Assembly (NCBI GenBank): GCA_963811905.1
Contig: CAWETK010000011.1
Coordinates: 293,379-357,378 of the forward strand
Direction: 5' to 3'
Length of the DNA stretch: 64,000 nt
Origin: DATFVA01 sp963811905
GTDB lineage: Bacteria; Bacteroidota; Ignavibacteria; Ignavibacteriales; Ignavibacteriaceae
Positions within the stretch are counted from its first letter, which is position 1. Each line of letters opens with the position of its first letter. This document shows, piece by piece, positions 17,923 to 25,999 of this stretch. The position numbers and the translations under genes were made by a program. The notes below the pieces were generated by a model. That model was not told the DNA's origin. It did no database searches and saw nothing but the letters and a program-made list of their open reading frames with translations.

Positions 17923-18630
17923 ATGAATCTATCCAATAAAATGTTGGCTGAATTTTTTGGAACTTTCTGGTTAGTGTTGGGTGGATGCGGCAGTGCAGTT
18001 CTCGCCGCAGCATTTCCCGGCCTGGGTATTGGTTTTGTCGGGGTAGCTCTCGCATTTGGTTTGACTTTATTAACGATGGCTTATGCTATCGGGCATATTT
18101 CCGGTTGTCATATTAATCCCGCGGTTACCATTGGTTTATGGGTGGGTAGAAGAATAAAAGGTAAGGAAGTGCTGCCGTATATTATCTCTCAGGTACTCGG
18201 CGGTATTGCCGCTGCAGGAATATTATACATAATTGCAAGCGGGCAGGCGGGATTTGATGTCAGCGGCGGATTTGCAGCTAACGGTTATGCCGAACATTCC
18301 CCGGGAGGCTATTCTCTGACTTCCGCCCTGGTCACTGAAATTGTTATGACCTTTTTCTTTCTTTTAATAATCCTCGGGGCTACAGATGAAAGAGCAAACA
18401 AAGGTTTTGCGGGAATAGCAATTGGTTTAGGATTAACTCTTATACATTTAATCAGTATCCCGGTAACGAATACATCTGTCAATCCGGCAAGAAGCACCGG
18501 TCCGGCTATCTTTGTCGGCGGATGGGCTTTATCTCAATTGTGGATGTTCTGGGTTGCTCCGATTATCGGGGCTGTTTTAGCAGGATTCGGTTATGGTTTA
18601 ATCGCAGGAAAGAAGGCTCTAAATAAATAA
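17923..18630 (+). CDS. aqpZ: Aquaporin Z water channel
   Basis: Inner-membrane water channel of the MIP family. Both pore motifs are present: GCHINPAVT after helix 2 and SVNPARS after helix 5; six transmembrane helices are spread over 235 residues, the normal AqpZ size. The narrow selectivity positions appear water-specific (HINPAV and the following NPAR), not glycerol-type, but this should be confirmed by alignment. A strong AAGGAGG ribosome site precedes the ATG. Its place among osmotic-stress-type genes fits rapid water flux control. Confidence 0.93.
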   Translation: MNLSNKMLAEFFGTFWLVLGGCGSAVLAAAFPGLGIGFVGVALAFGLTLLTMAYAIGHISGCHINPAVTIGLWVGRRIKGKEVLPYIISQVLGGIAAAGILYIIASGQAGFDVSGGFAANGYAEHSPGGYSLTSALVTEIVMTFFFLLIILGATDERANKGFAGIAIGLGLTLIHLISIPVTNTSVNPARSTGPAIFVGGWALSQLWMFWVAPIIGAVLAGFGYGLIAGKKALNK

Positions 18631-18644
18631 TTAATTGATCTCAC

Positions 18645-18675
18645 AACGCATTATATTGCTGCGTTATTCTTTTAT
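18645..18675 (+). terminator. Possible terminator after aqpZ
   Basis: AACGCA/TGCGTT stem with a 9-base loop and a T-rich tail (ATTCTTTT), 15 bases past the aquaporin stop codon. The stem is short. Confidence 0.4.
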
Positions 18676-18697
18676 TAACTTTATCAGGACTTTTAAT

Positions 18698-19153
18698 ATG
18701 GATGAAAGTTTTTTAAGCAAAGCAAAAGCTTCCGCAGCTGCAGTAAAAGATAAGGTTTCTGATCTGAAAGAAAATTTGTGGGATGATGAGAAAAAAGAAA
18801 TCATCGAAGAATTTAAAGACGGTACTGCCGAGAAATTAAAATCTATTCTGGAAACACTGTATAATTATACAAACCTTTTTAGAGAAGCCGGTTATGAGTT
18901 AAACAGTATAAATGCAAGCGTTGCTTTGCCGCCTGATATGAGTATATCATTTAAATGTCTGGAAGCTATCCCGTTTTCTGAAAGAGTTAATATTTTTAAT
19001 AGAGTACAGGAAAATAAAATTGCAACTATACTTTTAAAAAGTCTTTTCAGAGCGAGTGATTTTTCAGCTACTGTTACTATAGGTGAGTTTAAATTAAGAA
19101 CTATAAATATTAAGATGGGACTGATACCCGGTATTAGTGTTTCATATTCTTAA
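18698..19153 (+). CDS. Uncharacterised 151-residue protein
   Basis: I do not recognise this family. It has no signal peptide. Residues 1-50 are charged and probably helical (many Lys/Glu, LSKAKASAAAVKDKVSDL), and the remainder is mixed alpha/beta ending in a beta-rich stretch (VTIGEFKLRTINIKMGLIPG). The ATG was chosen because AGGAC lies 9 bases upstream; an earlier in-frame start would overlap a hairpin. It is located between aqpZ and the DUF4126 gene and read in the same direction, so a related envelope or stress role is possible but unproven. Confidence 0.7.
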   Translation: MDESFLSKAKASAAAVKDKVSDLKENLWDDEKKEIIEEFKDGTAEKLKSILETLYNYTNLFREAGYELNSINASVALPPDMSISFKCLEAIPFSERVNIFNRVQENKIATILLKSLFRASDFSATVTIGEFKLRTINIKMGLIPGISVSYS

Positions 19154-19162
19154 AGTAAATAA

Positions 19163-19741
19163 ATGGACCTTGAATTAATACTTACTATTCTGATGGGTAT
19201 CGGCTTAAGTGCAGCAAGCGGATTCAGGATTTTTGTACCCTTCCTTATAATAAGTATTGCTTCATTATCCGGAAATTTAATACTGGCAGATTCCTTCAGC
19301 TGGATAGGAACAGTGCCGGCCATGATCACCTTCAGCATTGCCGCAATTCTGGAAATTGCGGGATATTACATTCCCTGGGTAGATAATATTCTCGATACTA
19401 TTGCCTCACCCGCTGCAGTAGTTGCCGGTATTATTTTGATGGCTTCAGTTGTTCTGGGGATGTCACCACTGCTTAAGTGGAGCCTGGCTATTATTGCCGG
19501 CGGCGGTATAGCGGCTGCAATTCAGGCATTAACGGGAGTAACAAGAGTAACTTCGACTGCAACAACTGCCGGATTAGGCAACCCGGTATTATCATCTGTG
19601 GAATTGGGGAGTTCCGTGATCTTAGGAATAATTGCTGTTTTCATCCCTGTTATCGCAGCAATTGTTGTTGTACTATTGCTTGCGTGGACTGTAAAAATAT
19701 TGATGAAGAGACTTACTCTCAAACGTAATACACTTAATTAA
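19163..19741 (+). CDS. DUF4126 membrane protein
   Basis: Integral membrane protein of 192 residues with five or six hydrophobic segments. It matches the DUF4126 family (early AASGFRIFVPFL, a central YYIPWVDNILDTIASPAA, and a Gly/Ala-rich second half). No function is known for the family. It lies nine bases after the uncharacterised gene and 16 before the YeaQ-like gene, consistent with one transcript. Confidence 0.82.
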   Translation: MDLELILTILMGIGLSAASGFRIFVPFLIISIASLSGNLILADSFSWIGTVPAMITFSIAAILEIAGYYIPWVDNILDTIASPAAVVAGIILMASVVLGMSPLLKWSLAIIAGGGIAAAIQALTGVTRVTSTATTAGLGNPVLSSVELGSSVILGIIAVFIPVIAAIVVVLLLAWTVKILMKRLTLKRNTLN

Positions 19742-19757
19742 CAAACAGAGGCAAAAA

Positions 19758-20006
19758 ATGTCAATAATCTGGACAATTATTATCGGTCTTATTGCCGGCG
19801 CACTCGCAAAACTTATTATGCCTGGTAAAGATCCGGGTGGAATTATTATTACAATATTAATTGGTATTGCGGGCTCAATTTTATTTACCTATCTCGGAAA
19901 ATTTTTGGGAATTTATCATGAAGGTGAAGCAGCAGGATTTATAGGGGCGACAATTGGCGCCATTATACTTCTTGCTCTTTATAGACTATTTAAAAAGAAA
20001 TCTTGA
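19758..20006 (+). CDS. GlsB/YeaQ/YmgE family membrane protein
   Basis: Small three-helix membrane protein of 82 residues. GLIAGALAKLIMPGKDPGG followed by a glycine-rich second helix and a GFIGATIGAIILLALYRL third helix are the hallmark of the transglycosylase-associated/YeaQ family. Family members are general-stress induced; the biochemical role is unknown. It is tightly linked to the DUF4126 gene upstream. Confidence 0.88.
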   Translation: MSIIWTIIIGLIAGALAKLIMPGKDPGGIIITILIGIAGSILFTYLGKFLGIYHEGEAAGFIGATIGAIILLALYRLFKKKS

Positions 20007-20081
20007 TATTAATTGCCGGATCGATTTTTTTTACGAATCCGGATATTTATCTAATTATTCTTTCAGTTTGAGAGGTTTGCT

Positions 20082-20924
20082 ATGCGTTGGAAAGGCAGAA
20101 GAGAAAGCTCAAATGTAGAAGACAGACGCGGTATTTCACCCAAAGGTATTGTAGGCGGAGGTATAGGAACTATTATAATTGTCGCCGTGATTTTACTTTT
20201 AGGCGGCGATCCGACTTCTATACTTCAGAATATACAGGTCAATGATCAAACCACCAGTTCGAATTATACCGAAAGTGCCGGGGATAAAGAACTTGCACAA
20301 TTTGTTTCTGTTGTTCTTGCCGAAACCGAAAATATCTGGAGTGAAATATTTAAGGAAAAAGGAGAAATGTATCGTGAGCCTAAATTGGTTTTATTCAATG
20401 GAAGAGTTGAATCTGCCTGCGGAATAGCGGGCTCTTCAACCGGTCCTTTTTATTGTCCCGGTGATGAAAAATTATATATCGATCTGAGTTTTTATAATGA
20501 GCTCCAGAGCCGATTTAAAGCTCCGGGAGATTTTGCTATGGCTTATGTTATTGCTCATGAAGTAGGTCATCACATTCAAAAGCTGACCGGGGTAATGGAT
20601 AAGATGGATGAGCTTCGATCGCAGCTGAGTGAGGAAGAGTATAATAGGTATTCTGTAAGACTTGAATTGCAGGCGGATTTTTACGCTGGCGTTTGGGCTC
20701 ATTATACCCAGCAGGAGAATCTTCTTGAAAGCGGAGATATTGATGAAGCATTAACCGCAGCAAGCGCTGTGGGCGATGATAATATTCAAAAACAATCACA
20801 GGGGTATGTTGTACCGGAATCATTTACTCACGGTACCTCCGAACAAAGGAAGAAGTGGTTTTATAAGGGATTTACAACTGGTGATATAATGCAGGGAAAC
20901 ACATTTTCTGCAAGAGATCTTTAA
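20082..20924 (+). CDS. YpfJ-type neutral zinc metallopeptidase
   Basis: Membrane-anchored zinc peptidase. It opens with the family signature MRWKGRRESSNVEDRRG, continues with one transmembrane helix (about residues 25-45) and a catalytic domain with the HEVGHH zinc motif near residue 160 and a downstream LQADFYAGVWAHY helix carrying the third ligand. Length (280) fits the family. Substrates are unknown. It ends the run of small stress-type genes. GAGAGG precedes the start. Confidence 0.88.
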   Translation: MRWKGRRESSNVEDRRGISPKGIVGGGIGTIIIVAVILLLGGDPTSILQNIQVNDQTTSSNYTESAGDKELAQFVSVVLAETENIWSEIFKEKGEMYREPKLVLFNGRVESACGIAGSSTGPFYCPGDEKLYIDLSFYNELQSRFKAPGDFAMAYVIAHEVGHHIQKLTGVMDKMDELRSQLSEEEYNRYSVRLELQADFYAGVWAHYTQQENLLESGDIDEALTAASAVGDDNIQKQSQGYVVPESFTHGTSEQRKKWFYKGFTTGDIMQGNTFSARDL

Positions 20925-21086
20925 CTGAATCTGCTAATTAAAATTTTAATGACGCAATCTGCAGCTGAAACGTGACAACTTTTTATAGCTTATCCTTTGT
21001 CTTATTATTTCTCCTTATATCTTTAAGTAATAATTGATTACTATCAAATATATCCTTAACGCATTATAATAATTACGCGTGTTAAT

Positions 21087-21818
21087 ATGAACAAACTGGA
21101 AATAAAAGGGGTTAATTATGATGTTGGTATGGGATTGAGGTCTGACCATAATCCCGGTAATATTTTAATTGCTGAGGTAATGAAAGAAGAAATTGGAGTA
21201 ATAAAAAATGAACTGCATTGTAATGCCGTCCGGATTTATGGCAGTGATTTAGAAAAACTTTTAGAGTGTTCGGAAATTGCTATAAAAGAAGGGTTGAAGG
21301 TTTGGTTCTCGCCGCGTTATATAAATGCTTCATTGGAAGAAACTATTGATTATATAATTAAATGTTCGGGAGCGGCGGAACAGTTAAGAAAGATTTCGCC
21401 CGAGTTAGTTTATGTAATCGGGAATGAATTTTCTCTTGATGTAAAAGGGTTTATCGAAGGTGAAACCATTTATAAAAGGATATTAAATTTGGCTAAACCG
21501 ATATCCATAATAAAAAACAGCCTGAACCTTGGATTTAATAAGGAATTAAATAATTTCTTAGTAAAGGCAGTATCTGAAGCCCGGCAGAATTTTAAGGGTA
21601 AAATAACCTATGCCTCCGGTCAATGGGAAACAGTAGATTGGGATAAATTTGATATCATCGCAGTCAATTATTATAAAAACAGATTCAATTCGTTGAAGTA
21701 TAGACGAACTGTCAGAAAGTTAGCCCAAAAGAAGAAGAAGTTTGCCATAACAGAATTCGGATGCTGCAGTTTCAAAGGTGCTGATACAAAAAGGAGCGTG
21801 GGGATATTCGATTGTTGA
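21087..21818 (+). pseudogene. Glycosidase-like TIM-barrel protein, N-terminal part (frameshifted)
   Basis: First two-thirds of a protein belonging to a family best known from actinobacteria and sometimes labelled abortive infection protein without proof. Shared features are the opening GVNYDVG, the segment NAVRIYGSD, WFSPRYIN, GNEFSLDVKGF, ITYASGQWE with VDWDKFD, and the barrel-end motif AITEFGCCSFKGAD. These acid residues at strand ends suggest a glycoside-hydrolase-like barrel. At an AAAAA run near 21788-21792 the frame is lost: removing one A restores DTKGAWGYSIVDW. It is either a true pseudogene or a base-calling error. Confidence 0.65.
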
Positions 21819-22116
21819 TTGGAAGATACCAAGCCCTCGTCTTAAAAAGTTGTTAGAGAGAGATGAAAGTGTTCAATCAAATTATATTATTGATTTATTG
21901 AATATATATCGAAAGGAGAATGTGCAGGCAGCCTTTGTTTATACCTTCATTGCCCGAAGAGCAAAATATAACGTAAACCCGGAATATGATTTGGATATGG
22001 CCAATTTTGGTCTTGTTAAAGTTCTCCCTTCAGAAAATAAAGATTCAAAGTTTTCTTATGCGTGGGAAAGAAAAAAAGCATTTTATGAATTAGCTAAATA
22101 TTATGCTGAATTCTAA
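21778..22116 (+). pseudogene. Glycosidase-like protein, C-terminal part after the frameshift
   Basis: Continuation of the preceding gene in the +1 frame. It has no start codon or ribosome site of its own; the coding match begins at GAWGYSIVDW. It carries the family C-terminus (YIIDLLNIYRKENVQAAFVY, then YDLDMANFGLVKVLP and a final WERKKAFYELAKYY). Together the two parts give about 342 residues, the expected family length, so nothing else seems to be missing. Confidence 0.65.
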
Positions 22117-22141
22117 TAATTCATGGTATTTCGTACAGACT

Positions 22142-22666
22142 CTATAAATCATTATCCGCAGAAAAGCCAAAGAGATGCACTTCAAAATCTTTCAGGATAT
22201 CCTTTGCTGCTTCAATATCTTTTTCATTCACGAATAAAACCATCGGCTCATAAATGCTATTCTCGCCTGTCAGATAGTAATCAACTTCAGCATTTTCCAT
22301 CATCGATTTTATTATAGCAGCGTCTCCCTGGTTTGTGGTGGTGAGCATCCGGACATAATTATTATCTTCCAGTGATTCCGGTTCTCCATTCATCAAAACT
22401 ATATAGGTATCACACTCAGGACATCGAAGGCCGGAATACTGCATCTCTTCAGAACTTAATTCCAATTTACTTTGACAATTTGGACATATAATTTGCTCCC
22501 TTTTAGAATCAATTTCGGTATCTTCCTTAAATTTTTGCCGGCATTCAGGTGATTTGCAGTAGTAGAATTCTGTGCCTGCAGTAAGGCAGTCTTCGCAAAA
22601 ATGCTTTCCGCAGTTATGACATACGGAGTATGCCTTCCTTTCAGGATGGTTGTAACAGCTTTCCAT
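22142..22666 (-). CDS. B-box-like zinc finger / DUF2007 protein
   Basis: Probable cytoplasmic regulatory or adaptor protein of 174 residues. The N-terminal 45 residues hold a B-box-type zinc site (CYNHPERKAYSVCHNCGKHF, CEDCL, then a further Cys pair), residues 55-90 a second CPxC...CPxC zinc ribbon, and the C-terminal part (about 100-160) a DUF2007-type domain (LTTTNQGDAAIIKSMMENA ... VLFVNEKDIEAAKDIL). The exact role is unknown; DUF2007 has been called a putative signal-transducing domain. AGGAAAAT precedes the start. Confidence 0.78.
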   Translation of the reverse strand: MESCYNHPERKAYSVCHNCGKHFCEDCLTAGTEFYYCKSPECRQKFKEDTEIDSKREQIICPNCQSKLELSSEEMQYSGLRCPECDTYIVLMNGEPESLEDNNYVRMLTTTNQGDAAIIKSMMENAEVDYYLTGENSIYEPMVLFVNEKDIEAAKDILKDFEVHLFGFSADNDL

Positions 22667-22706
22667 AATTTTCCTCCCCGGTTAATGGGAAAATTCTTTT
22701 TAACTT

Positions 22707-22812
22707 TGTAAAGCGAATCGCTGATTCGCTTAAGAAAGAGATGAGAGCGATTCAGCGAATCGCCTGATTCGCACAAGAAAAAAATGTAAGCGATTCAGCG
22801 AATCGCTCTACA
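22707..22812. repeat. Intergenic copy of the polB-type palindromic element
   Basis: Begins TGTAAAGCG and ends CGCTCTACA like the unit inside polB, and contains three hairpins: AAGCGAATC/GATTCGCTT (22711-22731), GCGATTC/GAATCGC (22747-22763) and AGCGATTC/GAATCGCT (22789-22807). Compared with the polB copy, one base pair of the first stem is swapped (A-T to T-A) so that pairing is kept. The element lies between two minus-strand genes. Confidence 0.75.
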
Positions 22813-22869
22813 ATATGCTATGCTGTGCACATTCCTTCAACTTCATCTATAGTTTTGGGAATTGCCTGT

Positions 22870-24210
22870 TTACCCAGAACTCTTGTATCCTTCTTTTGTT
22901 ACAAGAACATTATCTTCTATCCGTATCCCGCCAAATCCTTTATAAGTATCAACTTTATCATAGTTAATAAACTGGCGGAACTTATTATCGCCTCTCCAGA
23001 AATCGATAAGTTCGGGCATAAAATAAATGCCGGGTTCAACGGTTAATACATATCCGGGTTCGAGTTCTTTACCCATACGTACATAAGCAAGTCCGAACTG
23101 CCCGCTTCTTTTAACCTTTTCAGTGTATCCGACATAGTCTTCTCCAAGTCCTTCCATATCGTGAACATCCAGTCCCAGCATATGTCCTAAACCGTGCGGG
23201 AAGAACATAGCGTGTGCACCGGCTTTAACGGCTTCATCTGTATCCCCCTTCATCAAACCGAGTTCTTTTAATCCAACAGCAATAGTCCTTGCAGCAAGCA
23301 GATGAACATCCCTGAATTTCCTTCCGGGTTTCATTGCTTTAATAGAATCCATCTGGGCTTTAAGTACAATCTCATAGACTTCTTTTTGCTTGTTTGTATA
23401 TTTCCCATCAACCGGGAATGTCCTTGTAATATCACTTGCATAATGAAGGTAGGATTCGGCGCCTGAGTCATTCACCATCAGGTCGCCCTTCTTCATTTTA
23501 TTTGAATGGCTATGATTATGAAGGATCTCCCCGTGGATCGATACGATCGGAGGGAAAGATACACCGGGACCCATCGACAGTGCTATTCCCTCAATTGCTC
23601 CTGCTATTTCCTGCTCAACCATTCCCGGTTCAGCCATCTTCATTGCCGTTGTATGCATATCGTAAGCAATATCAAGAGCATACTCTATTTCGCTGATCTC
23701 TTCCTTAATCTTTTTAGAACGTTGGGCTATTACAGCTTCAATTAAACTCGAAGAAGTATAATTGTTTATAGCACCCGGTTGAATCCCGAGAAGTTCACTC
23801 ATCTGGCTGATTACCTTATAACGGTACTGAGGCAGGTAATGGATCTTTATTCCTCTCCTGACTGCATCATTTACTTTTAGTGAGAGATCTTTAAGAGGTT
23901 CAGTTTTCTTTATTCCTGCTTTTGCAGCTTTATCGCGGATAGTTGTCTGCTGGCCCATCCAGATAATATCATAGATATCAAACTCATTGCCGTAAATAAT
24001 ATCTTCATCATTATCGATATCAATAACACCGAAAAGATCTGCCTGGTCAACTCCGAAAAAATAAAGAAAAGAGCTGTCCTGTCTGAAAGCATAAGTATTA
24101 GCGGTATAGTTCATTGCCGGTTCTTCATTGCCGGGGAAGAGAATTAGTCCCGATTTTAATTGCTTCTTAAGTTTATTTCTTCTGTCCGTATAAATCTTTT
24201 TATCAAACAT
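22870..24210 (-). CDS. pepP: Aminopeptidase P (Xaa-Pro aminopeptidase), M24 family
   Basis: Metallopeptidase that removes an N-terminal residue preceding proline. An N-terminal creatinase-like domain (residues about 5-135, with FLYFFGVDQADLFGVID) is followed by the pita-bread domain. The five metal ligands are visible in NDSGAES, YASDITRTFP, GLGHMLGLDVHD, TVEPGIYF and GIRIEDNVL. The ATG at 24210 is chosen because GAAAGGACTC precedes it and the sequence further upstream is an octamer repeat; a longer frame from 24276 would translate that repeat. About 446 residues, normal for the family. Confidence 0.9.
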   Translation of the reverse strand: MFDKKIYTDRRNKLKKQLKSGLILFPGNEEPAMNYTANTYAFRQDSSFLYFFGVDQADLFGVIDIDNDEDIIYGNEFDIYDIIWMGQQTTIRDKAAKAGIKKTEPLKDLSLKVNDAVRRGIKIHYLPQYRYKVISQMSELLGIQPGAINNYTSSSLIEAVIAQRSKKIKEEISEIEYALDIAYDMHTTAMKMAEPGMVEQEIAGAIEGIALSMGPGVSFPPIVSIHGEILHNHSHSNKMKKGDLMVNDSGAESYLHYASDITRTFPVDGKYTNKQKEVYEIVLKAQMDSIKAMKPGRKFRDVHLLAARTIAVGLKELGLMKGDTDEAVKAGAHAMFFPHGLGHMLGLDVHDMEGLGEDYVGYTEKVKRSGQFGLAYVRMGKELEPGYVLTVEPGIYFMPELIDFWRGDNKFRQFINYDKVDTYKGFGGIRIEDNVLVTKEGYKSSG

Positions 24211-24230
24211 TGTGAGTCCTTTCAAAAGAA

Positions 24231-24270
24231 AATGGAGTAATGGAATTTTTGGAGTATTGGAATAATGGAT
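24231..24270. repeat. Short octamer repeat of the TGGARTAA type
   Basis: TGGA recurs every 8 or 9 bases (TGGAGTAA, TGGAATTTT, TGGAGTAT, TGGAATAA, TGGATCAG) just upstream of the aminopeptidase start. The units differ from the purine-rich octamers found at 34405 and 56616. Confidence 0.5.
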
Positions 24271-24342
24271 CAGCACTCTTCTGCTTAATCATCACATTAT
24301 TCCTTTTTATCAAATATAACTTAACTATATAAAATATTCACT

Positions 24343-24663
24343 TCAATAAAACACAGCGAGCCATATCGTTTCATTTTCCGGATCCGTCCATTCAACTCTG
24401 TGTTTTTTGTGTGCGGGGATATTCAGATAATCCCCTTCCTTTAATTCAATCATTTCATCTTCGGGAGCGAATGAAAGTCTTGCTCTGCCTTTAATTAAAA
24501 TCACCCACTCACTTTCTTCCTGATCATACCAGTAATTTTCAGGGGAAAACTGACCTTTCGAGATAATTCTTTCAATCCTGATTTTATCATTCGAAATTAT
24601 CTGTTCTGTAATTTCCTCCCGAATATTTGAAGGAATTTTGTCTGAAAAGTTATTTATATTCAT
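24343..24663 (-). CDS. Small single-domain cupin protein
   Basis: Cupin-fold protein of 106 residues, probably cytoplasmic. The two conserved cupin blocks are recognisable: YDQEESEWVILIKGRARLSF and LKEGDYLNIPAHKKHRVEWT, the second with the Pro-x-x-x-x-His pattern of metal-binding cupins; the first block has Gln-Glu-Glu where many cupins have His-x-His, so metal binding is uncertain. Substrate unknown. It lies divergently from the aminotransferase gene with about 118 bases between them. Confidence 0.8.
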   Translation of the reverse strand: MNINNFSDKIPSNIREEITEQIISNDKIRIERIISKGQFSPENYWYDQEESEWVILIKGRARLSFAPEDEMIELKEGDYLNIPAHKKHRVEWTDPENETIWLAVFY

Positions 24664-24781
24664 TGCATTATCTCGAATTTCTCAAATTTACACAATATTA
24701 TCTTGCTTATCAGGCTAAGTACAGATAATTTTCATATGTAAATATTTTTATAAATCTATAGTTAATCTATGGGGATTAAAT

Positions 24782-25999
24782 ATGAGTTTAAGCTTAATTG
24801 CCAAATCGATCAAAGCCTCACCCACTTTAAAGCTGAATGAGAAATTCGCCATTTTAAAAGAGAAAGGTGATCCGGTAATTCACCTTGGCGGCGGTGAACC
24901 CAAAAGTAAAGTACCGATGGATGCAATACTAACTACAGTTGCGCATGTTAATACCGGTGAAGTAAGATATGCCCCTGCGGATGGAATTCCTGCCTTAAAA
25001 CAGGCAGTCATCCGTTATACTGAAGAATTTTATGGAAGGAAAGTCAATCCTGAGAACGTTATAGCCTCCAGCGGAGCCAAACAGGCAATAATGGTTGCCA
25101 TGCAGGCAATCCTTAATCCCCAGGAGGAAATTATTTATCCGGCTCCTTACTGGGTAAGCTATCCTGATATGGCCAGGCTGGTCGGTGCAATAGGAGTAGC
25201 AGCTCACGCGGAGGACGGCACATTTTATCCAAGACTGAAGGACATTGAAGACCGCGTCGGCTCATATACTAAAGCTGTGATAATTAACAGTCCGAATAAT
25301 CCTTCAGGGGCGATGTATTCGGAGGAGTTCATAGCCGATATAGTTGAGTTCTGCGAGAAAAAAGATCTCTATCTCATCATGGATGATATATACCACCGCC
25401 TGATATTTGACGGAAGAAAACCTATCAACTGCTATAAATACGCGAAGAAGCTTGATGAAAACTCAAAGCTGATTGTTATAAACGGAGTATCAAAGCAATA
25501 TGCTATGACAGGCTTCCGCATCGGATGGGCAGTAGGAAATAAAAAGCTTATCGAAGCAATGTCGAACATACAGGGACACCAGACATCGGGACCGTCGGTA
25601 TTATTACAGAAGGCTGCCGTTGGTGCTATAAATGGAATTCAGTCGGGTGTTGAGAGTCTCCGCGCCACCCTTGAGAACAACAGGAACGTAATGATTGACC
25701 TGCTTAAATCATTCGAAGGCGTTAAGGTTACAAAACCCGACGGTACGTTTTACTGCTTTGCTGATTTCTCGGCGTACGATAAGAGTTCGAATAAACTTTC
25801 GGAATTCCTCATCGATAAGGTTCAGGTGCTGACAGTACCGGGAGCCGAGTTCGGAATGGAAGGTTATCTGCGCCTTAGCTACTGCGGTTCAATTAAAGAT
25901 ATTACAGATGGAATAGAAAGAATGAAATGGGCTCTCGATCCTAATTCACCGAATGAGCTCTATATTGGCGACAGAAAATTAGTGAGGGATTGGTCATGA
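24782..25999 (+). CDS. Aspartate-type PLP-dependent aminotransferase (class I/II)
   Basis: Aminotransferase predicted to convert aspartate and 2-oxoglutarate to oxaloacetate and glutamate. Motifs: SGAKQAI near residue 95 for phosphate binding, NSPNNPSGAMYSEE, the Asp-Asp of YLIMDDIYH, and Lys238 in VSKQYAMTGFRIGW, which forms the Schiff base with PLP; the closing RLSYCGS holds the carboxylate-binding Arg. The stop codon overlaps the start of PEP carboxykinase in an ATGA, so the two are translationally coupled. This links aspartate deamination to PEP formation. Confidence 0.88.
   Translation: MSLSLIAKSIKASPTLKLNEKFAILKEKGDPVIHLGGGEPKSKVPMDAILTTVAHVNTGEVRYAPADGIPALKQAVIRYTEEFYGRKVNPENVIASSGAKQAIMVAMQAILNPQEEIIYPAPYWVSYPDMARLVGAIGVAAHAEDGTFYPRLKDIEDRVGSYTKAVIINSPNNPSGAMYSEEFIADIVEFCEKKDLYLIMDDIYHRLIFDGRKPINCYKYAKKLDENSKLIVINGVSKQYAMTGFRIGWAVGNKKLIEAMSNIQGHQTSGPSVLLQKAAVGAINGIQSGVESLRATLENNRNVMIDLLKSFEGVKVTKPDGTFYCFADFSAYDKSSNKLSEFLIDKVQVLTVPGAEFGMEGYLRLSYCGSIKDITDGIERMKWALDPNSPNELYIGDRKLVRDWS

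Noticed and set aside
21778..21818. Programmed ribosomal frameshifting in the glycosidase-like gene
   Set aside because: The shift needed is +1, the A5 run is not a standard slippery site for it, and three other genes show the same one-base gain; an indel or base-calling error is simpler.
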